Shown: positions 44,219 through 53,739 of the stretch, in pieces
How positions within the stretch are numbered: position 1 is the first letter of the stretch
Layout of the letters: each line of letters begins with the position of its first letter
Source: CAUPWF01 sp963515125
GTDB lineage: Bacteria > Bacillota > Clostridia > Lachnospirales > Lachnospiraceae
Assembly: GCA_052116865.1 (NCBI GenBank)
Contig: JBQKKG010000003.1
Span: 251,930 to 315,929 of the forward strand
Direction: 5' to 3'
DNA length: 64,000 nucleotides
Program-made: the position numbers and the translations under genes
Notes under the pieces: generated by a model
Database searches by the model: none
What the model saw: the letters and a program-made list of their open reading frames with translations, nothing else
What the model was told of the DNA's origin: nothing

Positions 44219-46111
44219 TTAAATTTCTGTCTTACTGAAATCCTCTGATTCTTCCAATCCATTTACTTCTCGAAATATCTTCATAAACTCTTTTCCAGTA
44301 ATTGTTTCCTTTTCAATAAGAAACGCAGCGATCTTATCAAGTGCATCTCTATTTTCCAGAAGCAGTCTCTTTGCTTCTTCGTAAGCATCTTTTAGCATCT
44401 TCATTACTTCTAAATCAATCTCTGCTGCAGTTGCCTCTCCACAATTGGACACAGCACGTCCATCTAAGTATTTATGTTGCACAGACTCCAAACCAATGAG
44501 CCCAAATTTTTCAGACATACCATATTGAGTAATCATAGAACGTGCAATTTGAGTTGCTTTCTCGATATCATTGGATGCTCCTGTTGTTACAGTTTCAAAT
44601 ATTATTTCTTCTGCAGCACGCCCTGCAAGGAATCCAACCAGCATGGCTTCTAACTCTTTCTTTGTATTCAAGAACTTCTCTTCTTCAGGTGTCTGCATGA
44701 CATACCCGAGTGCTCCCATTGTCCTTGGTACAATCGTTATTTTCTGAACTGGTTCTGAATCCTTTTGCAAAGCACTAACAAGTGCATGCCCAACTTCATG
44801 ATAAGAAACAATACGCCGCTCTTCTTCATTCATAATACGGTCTTTCTTTTCTTTCCCAACTAGAACAACTTCTACTGCTTCAAACAAGTCAGACTGTGCC
44901 ACCACTTTTCTGCCACACTTTACCGCATTAATCGCCGCTTCATTAATCATATTCGCTAAATCTGATCCTACTGCCCCTGATGTTGCTAGTGCAATGGCCT
45001 CTAAGTCCACAGTTTCATCCATCTTCACATCTTTTGAATGAACCTTCAGAACATCTATGCGGCCTTTCAAGTCCGGCTTATCTACAATAATTCTTCTATC
45101 AAATCGTCCTGGACGCAACAACGCCGGATCTAAGATCTCAGGTCTATTTGTTGCTGCTAATAACAATAACCCTTTGTCAGTATCAAATCCATCCATTTCT
45201 GCTAGAAGCTGGTTCAGAGTTTGTTCTCGCTCATCATTGCTTCCCATAGCATTATCACGGCTTTTTCCAATTGCATCAATCTCATCAATAAAAATAATAC
45301 ATGGTGCCATTTTCTGAGCTTCTTTAAATAAATCACGTACTCTAGAAGCTCCAACCCCTACATACATTTCTACAAATGCGGAACCTGATAGAGAAAAGAA
45401 TGGAACCTTTGCCTCCCCTGCTACAGCCTTCGCTAATAACGTCTTTCCAGTTCCTGGAGGGCCTACCAAAAGAGCACCCTTAGGAAGTTTTGCACCTATT
45501 CCTGTGTATTTCCCCGGATTATGCAAAAAATCAACAACTTCCTGCAATGATTCCTTCGCCTCATTTTGCCCTGCTACATCTTTGAATGTAACACCTGTTT
45601 CTTTTTCCACATATAACTTAGCATTACTTTTACCTACCCCCATCATGCCACCGCCTTTTGACATACGGCGCATAACAAAACTTAATCCAATCCAAATGAC
45701 TGCAAATGGTAAAATTACGCTAATGAACATATTAAATAACATTGCAGAAGTTGAATCCGGTATCACCTGCCCATAATCAATCCCTGCCTTATATAAACGT
45801 TCCGATAGTGTCTCATCTTTCACAATACCGGTATAATAAGTCACCGTAATGCCTGGCGTCTTTTGTTCTTTTGGTGTAATGACTAATCGGTCACTGTCAA
45901 TTTCCACCTTTTCAACTTTTTCATCATCAACCATCTTTAGAAATTTACTATATGTAATTTCCTTGGATGTCGTGTCTTGCATAAATTGATAAAGTCCTAA
46001 AACTAACAAACCTGTAATTAATGTAGTCATAATAATAATACTAATACCCTGCTTATTGTTCTTGGGATTTTTATTATTATTGTTATTATTTCTATTCTGG
46101 TTATTATCCAT
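44219..46111 (-). CDS. ftsH: Membrane AAA+ metalloprotease FtsH
   Basis: The 630-residue protein has an Asn-rich cytoplasmic N-terminus (residues 2-20), a transmembrane helix at about 25-45, an extracytoplasmic domain, a second helix near 110-130, an AAA+ module with GPPGTGKTLLAKA near 218, and a zinc metalloprotease motif HEVGH near 441. It degrades membrane and short-lived cytosolic proteins. The frame runs 22 codons further upstream, but AGGAGG before the ATG at 46111 fixes the start. The Asn tract is encoded by AAT/AAC repeats. Confidence 0.97.
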   Translation of the reverse strand: MDNNQNRNNNNNNKNPKNNKQGISIIIMTTLITGLLVLGLYQFMQDTTSKEITYSKFLKMVDDEKVEKVEIDSDRLVITPKEQKTPGITVTYYTGIVKDETLSERLYKAGIDYGQVIPDSTSAMLFNMFISVILPFAVIWIGLSFVMRRMSKGGGMMGVGKSNAKLYVEKETGVTFKDVAGQNEAKESLQEVVDFLHNPGKYTGIGAKLPKGALLVGPPGTGKTLLAKAVAGEAKVPFFSLSGSAFVEMYVGVGASRVRDLFKEAQKMAPCIIFIDEIDAIGKSRDNAMGSNDEREQTLNQLLAEMDGFDTDKGLLLLAATNRPEILDPALLRPGRFDRRIIVDKPDLKGRIDVLKVHSKDVKMDETVDLEAIALATSGAVGSDLANMINEAAINAVKCGRKVVAQSDLFEAVEVVLVGKEKKDRIMNEEERRIVSYHEVGHALVSALQKDSEPVQKITIVPRTMGALGYVMQTPEEEKFLNTKKELEAMLVGFLAGRAAEEIIFETVTTGASNDIEKATQIARSMITQYGMSEKFGLIGLESVQHKYLDGRAVSNCGEATAAEIDLEVMKMLKDAYEEAKRLLLENRDALDKIAAFLIEKETITGKEFMKIFREVNGLEESEDFSKTEI

Positions 46112-46139
46112 TTCTATCCTCCTACGTATTGTCTTCTTT

Positions 46140-46168
46140 ATTATAAGGATACCCCACTTATAAATCAA
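46140..46168 (-). promoter_or_regulatory. ftsH promoter
   Basis: On the minus strand, TTGATT (46163-46168) and TATAAT (46140-46145) are 17 bp apart, about 30 bases before the ATG at 46111. Confidence 0.65.
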
Positions 46169-46228
46169 TAAAAACATTGTGAAATGAAGTCCGCAATTCT
46201 AAATCTTTTCTAAACTTCATTTTTGTAG

Positions 46229-46234
46229 TATAAT
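46229..46234 (+). promoter_or_regulatory. -10 element of the DUF1846 gene
   Basis: A perfect TATAAT lies 57 bases before the ATG; the -35 region (TTTTCT at 17 bp) is poor. Confidence 0.4.
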
Positions 46235-46291
46235 ATTTTTTGTAGTGCTTATGCTGAAATTAAATTTAATATACAAAAGGATGGTTTATTT

Positions 46292-47770
46292 ATGAAAATA
46301 GGATTCGACAACAAAAAATATCTATCTATGCAATCCGAACATATTCGCGAACGCATTAACCAATTTGACAATAAGTTATATCTTGAGTTTGGTGGTAAAC
46401 TTTTTGACGATTATCATGCTTCTCGCGTGCTTCCAGGGTTTGCCCCAGATAGTAAACTTCGACTGCTTATGCAACTATCAGACCAAGCAGAAATCGTAAT
46501 TGTAATTAGTGCCGGTGACATTGAAAAAAATAAAGTACGTGGCGATTTAGGAATCACATATGATTCAGATGTCCTTCGTTTAATGGATGCATTTAAAGAT
46601 AAGGGTCTCTTTGTTGGCAGCGTTGTTATTACTCAATATGCTGGACAAAGCAGTGCTAATCTATTCAAAACTCGATTAGAAAAATTAGGAATTAAAGTAT
46701 ATACTCACTTCGCCATCGAAGGCTATCCTTCTAATATCCCGCTAATTGTAAGCGATGATGGGTATGGTAAAAATGATTATATCGAAACTTCAAGACCCTT
46801 GGTAATCATTACCGCTCCTGGGCCTGGAAGTGGCAAGATGGCAACTTGTCTATCACAACTTTATCATGAACATAAGAGAGGTATTAATGCTGGTTACGCT
46901 AAATTTGAGACATTTCCAATTTGGAACATTCCTTTAAAGCATCCAGTGAATCTCGCATATGAAGCAGCCACTGCTGACTTAAATGATGTGAATATGATTG
47001 ATCCGTTTCACCTAGAAGCTTATGGTATTACTACTGTCAATTATAATCGTGATGTAGAAATTTTCCCTGTATTGGGTGCTATTTTTGAACGAATATACGG
47101 GAAGAATCCTTACAAATCCCCAACAGATATGGGTGTCAATATGGCCGGAAATTGTATTGTCGATGACACGATCTGTAAAAATGCTTCCAAGCAAGAAATT
47201 ATTCGTCGTTACTATCATTCCTTAAATAATTTATTGGAAGGTAATTGTTTGGAGGAGGAAGTTTTCAAAATCGAATTACTAATGAAGCAAGCTAACATAA
47301 CCGTACATGATCGCTCTGTTGTAGATAGCGCTTTACAACGGGCCGCCGCAACAGAAGCACCCGCTGCTGCTTTAGAACTTTCAGACGGAAGAATCATTAC
47401 TGGTAAAACCAGCAACTTGTTAGGTGCATCGGCTGCTTTGATTTTAAACGTTCTAAAGGAACTAGCCGGTATTGATCATTCAGAACATGTCATATCACCA
47501 ACTGCAATCGAACCTATACAAACGTTAAAGACTAAATATCTTGGTAGCAAAAATCCTAGACTGCACATTGACGAGGTGTTAATTGCACTTTCTATCAGTG
47601 CTGCTTCTAACCCAACTGCGCAGTTAGCATTAGAACAGATTCCAAAACTCGCTGGTTGCCAAGCACACACTTCAGTCATGTTAGCTGCCGTAGACGTAAA
47701 GCAATTCAAAAAATTATCTATTCAATTAACGTCAGAAGCTAAATATGAAAATAAAACAATTTACCACTAG
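46292..47770 (+). CDS. DUF1846/UPF0371 family protein
   Basis: The 492-residue soluble protein matches the UPF0371 family in length and in motifs such as KLFDDYHASRVLPGF, YAGQSSANLFK, a P-loop-like APGPGSGKMATCLSQLYHE near 173-190, and YEAATADLNDVNMIDPFHLEAYG. Crystal structures of family members exist, but no function is established to my knowledge. The P-loop-like loop suggests nucleotide binding; that is inference. It is upstream of pyrG on the same strand with a 147-base gap. Confidence 0.9.
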   Translation: MKIGFDNKKYLSMQSEHIRERINQFDNKLYLEFGGKLFDDYHASRVLPGFAPDSKLRLLMQLSDQAEIVIVISAGDIEKNKVRGDLGITYDSDVLRLMDAFKDKGLFVGSVVITQYAGQSSANLFKTRLEKLGIKVYTHFAIEGYPSNIPLIVSDDGYGKNDYIETSRPLVIITAPGPGSGKMATCLSQLYHEHKRGINAGYAKFETFPIWNIPLKHPVNLAYEAATADLNDVNMIDPFHLEAYGITTVNYNRDVEIFPVLGAIFERIYGKNPYKSPTDMGVNMAGNCIVDDTICKNASKQEIIRRYYHSLNNLLEGNCLEEEVFKIELLMKQANITVHDRSVVDSALQRAAATEAPAAALELSDGRIITGKTSNLLGASAALILNVLKELAGIDHSEHVISPTAIEPIQTLKTKYLGSKNPRLHIDEVLIALSISAASNPTAQLALEQIPKLAGCQAHTSVMLAAVDVKQFKKLSIQLTSEAKYENKTIYH

Positions 47771-47790
47771 ATTTTTTTTTAATTATAGTG

Positions 47791-47864
47791 TATAATTCAT
47801 AAGTATTTTATTAAGAACGTATGCAAAGGGGCAGACGAGCAAAGATAGAGATCCTTCTATCTTT
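47791..47864 (+). promoter_or_regulatory. Possible pyrG promoter and leader hairpin
   Basis: TATAAT lies at 47791-47796. Downstream a 9-bp stem pairs 47841-47849 (aaagataga) with 47856-47864 around a 6-nt loop, followed by a pyrimidine-rich stretch to 47890. Firmicute pyrG genes are often attenuated in response to CTP, but the required GGGC at the start of the transcript is not clearly placed, so function is uncertain. Confidence 0.35.
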
Positions 47865-47917
47865 ACTTATTTGCTTCTTCTTTTTATTTTAATCTATTGC
47901 TTAAAGGAGGCGATTAT

Positions 47918-49516
47918 ATGTCAATTAAATATGTTTTTGTGACAGGAGGAGTTGTTTCTGGACTAGGGAAAGGGATTACCGCTGCATCGCTAGGACGTTT
48001 GCTCAAAGCACGTGGCTATTCAGTGACTATGCAGAAATTTGACCCCTATATCAATATCGACCCAGGAACTATGAATCCTGTACAACACGGTGAAGTCTTT
48101 GTTACTGATGATGGTGCCGAAACTGATTTGGATTTAGGTCATTACGAGCGTTTTATAGACGAAAATTTAACTAAGAATTCAAATGTAACCACTGGTAAAA
48201 TCTATTGGTCTGTACTGCAAAAAGAACGACGCGGTGTGTTTGGTGGTGGAACGGTACAGGTAATTCCACATATCACCAACGAGATTAAAGACCGCTTCTA
48301 TCGAGATGTCACAGAAAAAGATACAAAAATTGCGATTATTGAAGTAGGGGGAACCGTCGGCGATATTGAAAGCCAACCTTTTTTAGAAGCCATTAGACAA
48401 TTTCAACATGATGTAGGACATGAAAATGCGATTCTAATTCATGTCACTTTAATTCCTTACCTAAAAGCATCCGGAGAATTGAAAACAAAACCTACCCAAG
48501 CAAGTGTGAAGGATTTACAAGGACTTGGCATACAACCTGATATCATTGTCTGCCGTTCTGAGCATCAGTTAGATCAAGGAATTAAAGATAAGATTGCCTT
48601 ATTCTGTAATGTTCCCGCAAGCCGTGTATTGCAAAATTTAGACGTAGATTATCTATATGAAGCCCCACTGGCAATGGAGAAGGAACATCTTGCAGAAGTT
48701 GCATGCGAATGCTTACACTTAGAGTGTCCTTCCCCCGACTTGGCTGATTGGACTTCTATGGTAGATGCTCTTCACCATCCAACTGCCGAAGTTAACATTG
48801 CATTAGTTGGCAAATATATTCAATTACACGACGCCTATATCAGTGTCGTAGAAGCGTTAAAACATGGTGGTATTGCAAGTCATGCAACTGTTAATATTCA
48901 TTGGATCGATTCCGAACATCTATCAGACCAAAATGTAGGGGAACTCCTTAAAAATATTGACGGCATTTTAGTCCCTGGTGGCTTTGGACACCGTGGTATT
49001 GAAGGAAAGATTTCTGCAATTAAATATGCAAGAGAACATCGAAAACCATTTTTAGGATTATGTCTTGGAATGCAATTATCCATCATTGAATTTGCTAGAA
49101 ATGTGATTGGCTACAACGATGCACATAGTGTGGAATTAAAACCAGATACGACACATCCAGTTATACACCTTATGCCCGATCAAAATGGAATTCAAGATAT
49201 CGGTGGTACTTTAAGACTAGGTTCTTATCCTTGCATACTAAATCCAGAGTCTAAGGCATATCATTTATATGGAAAAAAATTAATTGAAGAAAGACACCGT
49301 CATCGTTATGAGGTGAATAATGATTATCGGAATGTTCTAGAGAAAAATGGGATGCTATTATCTGGACTTTCCCCAGACGGTAGGATTGTAGAAGTAATAG
49401 AACTGACAAATCATCCATGGTTTATTGCAACACAGGCACATCCCGAACTAAAATCAAGACCAAATAGACCACATCCGTTATTTAAAGGATTTGTAGAAGC
49501 TGCATTAAATCAATAG
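47918..49516 (+). CDS. pyrG: CTP synthase
   Basis: The 532-residue enzyme aminates UTP to CTP using glutamine. The N-terminal synthetase has P-loop GGVVSGLGKG (10-19). The C-terminal glutaminase has catalytic Cys near 381 in GLCLGMQLS and His-Glu in QAHPELKSRP near 510. The frame opens at a TTG at 47897, but AAAGGAGG is placed for the ATG at 47918. It ends in a terminator shared with the convergent lacI-type gene. Confidence 0.98.
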   Translation: MSIKYVFVTGGVVSGLGKGITAASLGRLLKARGYSVTMQKFDPYINIDPGTMNPVQHGEVFVTDDGAETDLDLGHYERFIDENLTKNSNVTTGKIYWSVLQKERRGVFGGGTVQVIPHITNEIKDRFYRDVTEKDTKIAIIEVGGTVGDIESQPFLEAIRQFQHDVGHENAILIHVTLIPYLKASGELKTKPTQASVKDLQGLGIQPDIIVCRSEHQLDQGIKDKIALFCNVPASRVLQNLDVDYLYEAPLAMEKEHLAEVACECLHLECPSPDLADWTSMVDALHHPTAEVNIALVGKYIQLHDAYISVVEALKHGGIASHATVNIHWIDSEHLSDQNVGELLKNIDGILVPGGFGHRGIEGKISAIKYAREHRKPFLGLCLGMQLSIIEFARNVIGYNDAHSVELKPDTTHPVIHLMPDQNGIQDIGGTLRLGSYPCILNPESKAYHLYGKKLIEERHRHRYEVNNDYRNVLEKNGMLLSGLSPDGRIVEVIELTNHPWFIATQAHPELKSRPNRPHPLFKGFVEAALNQ

Positions 49517-49521
49517 CATAT

Positions 49522-49567
49522 AAAATCACTGCGGATTACACTATATGATTGAATCCTCAGTGATTTT
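49522..49567. terminator. pyrG terminator
   Basis: The arms aaaatcact-gcggatt (49522-49537) and aatcc-tcagtgatttt (49552-49567) pair with one internal mismatch and a 14-nt loop, followed by T-rich sequence. Confidence 0.75.
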
Positions 49568-49596
49568 TATTATATTGATATCCAATGGATTCCCCC

Positions 49597-50592
49597 CTAT
49601 TTCTTGATTGCTGCCACGCTGTCTCGCTCGATGAATTTTGCAGGTACGGTCACTGACATACAAATATCTCTTCCTGTTAGTACACGGTCTGCCAGCATTA
49701 ATACAGCACGTTCTCCGATAAATTCCATATTGATTCTTGCTGTAGTAAGCGGTGGTATCATATACTTTGCAGTAGGTATGTCATTAAATCCAACAATACT
49801 AATATCATCAGGGATCGATAATCCTAATTCATATGCAGCTTTATAACAACCTGCTGCCATGGAATCAGTTACTACAAATACCGCCGTTGGTCGTTCATCT
49901 AATTCCAATAATTCTTTCAATAATCGATATCCATATTTTGGATAATACAAACCTGTCCTTTGGTACTCCTCACGAAAAAGGCCTTTCTTTTTCATATAGT
50001 TTTGGTATATCTCTGTCCGAGGTTCTAGTAATACTTTCCCATCTCTATCCGATTCTTGACAACCAATAAATCCTATTTTTGTATGCCCCTTACTAACCAA
50101 ATAATCTAGAAGCTCTTCTACTGCCCTTTTAAATCCAATTACAATTGAATCATACTTCTCCTCATTTGGATTTGTATCTATAAATACAATCGGTTTTCCA
50201 AATCGTTCTATTTTTTCCACCATAGAATCACTAAAAGTCCCAAGACAAATAATACCATCAATTGCTATTAAACTCTCCGGTGTATCTAAAGATGTTATTA
50301 CGTGTTTTTTATACCCTTCTTCTTCCAACTTCTTCTCAATTGAAACACGCACGCACAAGTAATATGGATCTTGTAATTCTTCCTCTGGAGAATAGGAGTA
50401 ATAGACACCCACTCTCAACTTTTTCTTACGCTTCTTCTGGACTTTTAACTGATATTCCAATTCTTCTGCTGCTTCAAATACCTTCTTCTTTGTCTCATCT
50501 TGCACATTTAAACTTTCATCATGATTCAAAACTCTAGATACTGTAGTTATAGATACGCCAACCTTATCTGCTATATCCTTAATTGTTGTCAT
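49597..50592 (-). CDS. LacI-family transcriptional regulator
   Basis: The 331-residue repressor has an N-terminal LacI helix-turn-helix (TTIKDIADKVGVSITTVSRVLN, residues 2-23) with a hinge near 50, and a periplasmic-binding-like effector domain. The start ATG at 50592 has GGAGG upstream and overlaps the TGA of the EamA gene as ATGA, so the two are translationally coupled. It is the most likely regulator of the nearby ABC-beta-galactosidase operon; the ligand is unknown but probably a galactoside or related sugar. Confidence 0.93.
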   Translation of the reverse strand: MTTIKDIADKVGVSITTVSRVLNHDESLNVQDETKKKVFEAAEELEYQLKVQKKRKKKLRVGVYYSYSPEEELQDPYYLCVRVSIEKKLEEEGYKKHVITSLDTPESLIAIDGIICLGTFSDSMVEKIERFGKPIVFIDTNPNEEKYDSIVIGFKRAVEELLDYLVSKGHTKIGFIGCQESDRDGKVLLEPRTEIYQNYMKKKGLFREEYQRTGLYYPKYGYRLLKELLELDERPTAVFVVTDSMAAGCYKAAYELGLSIPDDISIVGFNDIPTAKYMIPPLTTARINMEFIGERAVLMLADRVLTGRDICMSVTVPAKFIERDSVAAIKK

Positions 50593-51479
50593 ACATTTTC
50601 CTCCACACATTCTATTGGTATATTCTCAACATCACCATTTTTCCACTCTGATATTAGCACTGCACCTAATATTAATGCGGAACCTATCACCATTCTAATT
50701 GTCACATGTTCCTGTAATAATATAACGGAAAAAATAGTTCCAAATACTGCTTCCATTGATAAAATAATAGCCGCTTTTGTTTCTTCCACATATTTTTGTG
50801 ACACCGTCTGTAACAAATATGTAATCGTTGTACTCCCAATGGCTAGATATAAAATACTGTATACCCCTTCCCTTGTTGGATGTATATTTATTTCACCCCG
50901 CGACAATAACCCGATAAACGAAAGTACAAATGCTGTTGTCATTTGCAAAAAATTTAGTACCGTCACACGTACTCTTCCGACAAATTCTCCTGTCAAAAAT
51001 ATTTGAAATGCAAAACACACTGCACACATCAAAGTAAGCCCGTCACCTAATCCGAGGGTAAAATTCTTTTGTAAAGATAACACACCTGCACCTATAATTG
51101 CAAGTAATACACCTACCATACTTTGTGGACTCACCCGTTTCTTATATAAAACTAACGCTATAAAAGGTACAAACACCACATTTGTCGCTGTCAAAAAAGC
51201 ATTTTTTGATGGTGTCGTATATTGAAGTGCAATAATTTGTAACGCAAATCCTGCAAACAAAAAAAAGCCTAACATACATCCACATTTAAGTTCCTCTTTC
51301 TGAATTGTTTTGATATGCTTCCATCCAAGCATAGTCATAAATACAGATGCCAAAAAGAATCGAACTGTCAAAATTTGAAATGGCGTAAAACTTTTTAATG
51401 CCAAATCACTAGCTACAAATCCACCACCCCAAATTACTGTAACAATTAAAAGTCCTACTATGCCCAAATATTTCTTCAT
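50589..51479 (-). CDS. EamA/DMT-family transporter
   Basis: The 296-residue membrane protein has about ten transmembrane helices in two EamA repeats; the first holds IWGGGFVASDLALKSFTPFQILTVRF and the second ends in SMEAVFGTIFSVILLQE, both diagnostic of the family. DMT exporters move metabolites or drugs; the substrate is unknown. It is first in a two-gene unit with the LacI regulator. Confidence 0.92.
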   Translation of the reverse strand: MKKYLGIVGLLIVTVIWGGGFVASDLALKSFTPFQILTVRFFLASVFMTMLGWKHIKTIQKEELKCGCMLGFFLFAGFALQIIALQYTTPSKNAFLTATNVVFVPFIALVLYKKRVSPQSMVGVLLAIIGAGVLSLQKNFTLGLGDGLTLMCAVCFAFQIFLTGEFVGRVRVTVLNFLQMTTAFVLSFIGLLSRGEINIHPTREGVYSILYLAIGSTTITYLLQTVSQKYVEETKAAIILSMEAVFGTIFSVILLQEHVTIRMVIGSALILGAVLISEWKNGDVENIPIECVEENV

Positions 51480-51503
51480 TTATATTATCCTTTCTACTTT
51501 GTT

Positions 51504-51532
51504 ATTATATCGATATTTTTCTAAAAAGCCAA
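51504..51532 (-). promoter_or_regulatory. Promoter of the EamA-lacI unit
   Basis: On the minus strand, TTGGCT (51527-51532) and TATAAT (51504-51509) are 17 bp apart. Confidence 0.55.
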
Positions 51533-51563
51533 GCCCGATGTAATAATCCCATTGCATTTACTA

Positions 51564-51590
51564 AAAAGTGGGTGCAATGCACCCACTTTT
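51564..51590 (-). terminator. Terminator of the lacZ-ABC operon
   Basis: The sequence is a near-perfect palindrome with arms 51564-51576 and 51578-51590 (aaaagtgggtgca), 10 bases after the binding-protein stop codon; the 3' side ends in TTTT. Confidence 0.85.
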
Positions 51591-51600
51591 CATCATTATG

Positions 51601-52902
51601 TTATTTTCCAAATTTAGTAACTAATTCATCTTGTAATTCATTCATTGTCTTATTAACATCTTCCCCATTCAATAAAATCTTAGAAACAGCAACGCCTATG
51701 GCATCATTTGCTTCTGCATTGTTTTCACTCATAACAAATTGAGGGATTTTTTTACCATTTTCAATGAAAACTTCGTAAATATTGTCTCCTCCGAAAAATT
51801 CATCCCCTTTTGTAAATATTTCATTCTCGTAACTTGGAATATAAGATGGATAAAGTCCGTACTTTTCGAATCCATTTGCTTGCAATTGCTCATCTGTCAT
51901 AGCAAATTTAACAAATTCGGTTGTTAAATCTGGATCTGCTGCTTTTGCATTAATAGCCAATACTGATCCCCCATTCGCACAACTAGAAGAACCATCTGCA
52001 GTTACTTTTGGTAAATCAATAACGCCCCACTTGCCTGATGTATCTGGCGCCTTGTCCTTTATGGTTCCGATCATCCAAACAGCTTCTGGGATAGTTGCAA
52101 CACTTTGGTTAACAACTGTTCCTTCGTATTCATCCCACCCATTATAATCCAATGCAATTCCAGCATCATAGATTTTTTTAGTCAATTCCATTGCTTGAAT
52201 TGATTCCTTAGAGTTTACAATTGTATTTCCTTCATCATCAAATGTCGCTTTTCCTAATTCTGATCGAATAGTGGAGTAAATGGACGGCTTTGTTGGACGT
52301 ATTGGTAACATTTTTACAGGATCGCCATTTGGAGTTTTGCAATTAGCCGTAACTTTCTTCCCTGCTTCAATAAAATCATCCCAAGTTATAATATCTTCTG
52401 CTTTCACACCAGCCTGTTCAAAATAATCTTTTCTGTAAAACATCCCCATTGGGCCTGCATCCCATGGAAATGCGTGTATTTTGTCATTAAATTCTACTTC
52501 ACCTATCTTGACAGGTAAGAACTCTTCTTTATTAACAGCATCACTTAAATCTAAAAATCCTTCTGGAAATTTATCTGCATATCCAGCAAGTACTTCCCCT
52601 TCTATTGCTATAACATCTGCAATTCCATTTCCAGTAGCCAAAGATGTAGATAATTTGTTATAAATTTGTTCGGTTCCCATTTCTTCAAATTCAAACTCTA
52701 CATTTTCATGTGTTTTTTGAAATTCTTTTGCAGCATCCTGTAGTTGCATCAAAGCGACATCCCATGCCCATACAGAAATTACTACTTTCCCGTCTTTTGT
52801 TGTTTCTTTTTCTTGACTTCCCTTACTACATCCCACTGTTGCTGTTGACACCACCATAATAAGAATCAATAGTAGTGCGCTGATTTGTTTCATTTTTTTC
52901 AT
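51601..52902 (-). CDS. ABC sugar-binding lipoprotein (family 1)
   Basis: The 433-residue solute-binding protein has a signal peptide with lipobox TVGC and lipidated Cys25, and the family 1 fold with ISVWAWDVA, FEFEEMGTEQIYNKL, GNGIADVIAIEGE and DAGPMGMFYRKDYFEQAG. It should capture an oligosaccharide outside the cell and hand it to the two permeases. It is last in the operon, 15 bases after the second permease gene, which is unusual since binding-protein genes often come first. Confidence 0.93.
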   Translation of the reverse strand: MKKMKQISALLLILIMVVSTATVGCSKGSQEKETTKDGKVVISVWAWDVALMQLQDAAKEFQKTHENVEFEFEEMGTEQIYNKLSTSLATGNGIADVIAIEGEVLAGYADKFPEGFLDLSDAVNKEEFLPVKIGEVEFNDKIHAFPWDAGPMGMFYRKDYFEQAGVKAEDIITWDDFIEAGKKVTANCKTPNGDPVKMLPIRPTKPSIYSTIRSELGKATFDDEGNTIVNSKESIQAMELTKKIYDAGIALDYNGWDEYEGTVVNQSVATIPEAVWMIGTIKDKAPDTSGKWGVIDLPKVTADGSSSCANGGSVLAINAKAADPDLTTEFVKFAMTDEQLQANGFEKYGLYPSYIPSYENEIFTKGDEFFGGDNIYEVFIENGKKIPQFVMSENNAEANDAIGVAVSKILLNGEDVNKTMNELQDELVTKFGK

Positions 52903-52917
52903 AATTTCTCCTCCTTT

Positions 52918-53739
52918 TTATTCTTTCACTGCTCCCCCCATAACACCCGCTACAAATTGCTTTTGAAATATCAAAAAGATAATCAAAATAGGTAACGTTG
53001 CTATCGCGGTTGCAAGTAAAATCACAGCAAAGTTCTTATTGGTTGGATTGCCATCAAGCATTGCCAATGCAATTGGAAGTGTATACTGATCTTTACTTCC
53101 TAAAATGATTAATGGCCACATAAAGTTATTCCACATACTAGTAAACATATAGATAACCAAAGCACCTAGGGCGGGCTTTATATTTGGTAGGACAATGCGT
53201 ACAAAAATCCCGAGTTCCCCTACCCCATCAATTCTTGCTGCTTCAATCAACGCTTGTGGGAAATTGATCATATTTTGCCGCATTAAAAATACACCAAATG
53301 CATTTGCTAAAAGTGGTAAAATCACTGCAATATGAGTATCCGTCATATCAATTTTTATCATCATTTCAAATAAGGGCACATACATAACCAATGAAGGTAC
53401 CATCATAGATGCCATAATAAATCCGAATATAATTCCTTTCCCTTTGAATTTAAACTTCCCAAGAGCATATCCCGCGGCAGAAAATATCAATAATGCTAAA
53501 ACAGTATAAGTAACGGAGACAAATAATGTATTCCATATATTTCTTATTAAATCAACTTTTTCACTTAACATCTTAAAATTTTGAGCTAATTCATGTCCGG
53601 GGATTAATCTGGGCGGAACTGACAAAATATCTGTATTTGTATTGGTTCCAGATACAAACATGAAGTAAAATGGAAATAATGATAAAAATGCTCCAATTGT
53701 CAGAATTATGTAACCAATGGCTCTTTTTATATTTTTCAT
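52918..53739 (-). CDS. Sugar ABC permease, MalG/GanQ type
   Basis: The 273-residue protein has about six transmembrane helices and the EAA loop EAARIDGVGELGIFVRIVLP that docks with the ATPase. The MalG-like C-terminus (MGGAVKE) is standard. Its ATG overlaps the end of the preceding permease gene by four bases (53736-53739). Confidence 0.94.
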   Translation of the reverse strand: MKNIKRAIGYIILTIGAFLSLFPFYFMFVSGTNTNTDILSVPPRLIPGHELAQNFKMLSEKVDLIRNIWNTLFVSVTYTVLALLIFSAAGYALGKFKFKGKGIIFGFIMASMMVPSLVMYVPLFEMMIKIDMTDTHIAVILPLLANAFGVFLMRQNMINFPQALIEAARIDGVGELGIFVRIVLPNIKPALGALVIYMFTSMWNNFMWPLIILGSKDQYTLPIALAMLDGNPTNKNFAVILLATAIATLPILIIFLIFQKQFVAGVMGGAVKE

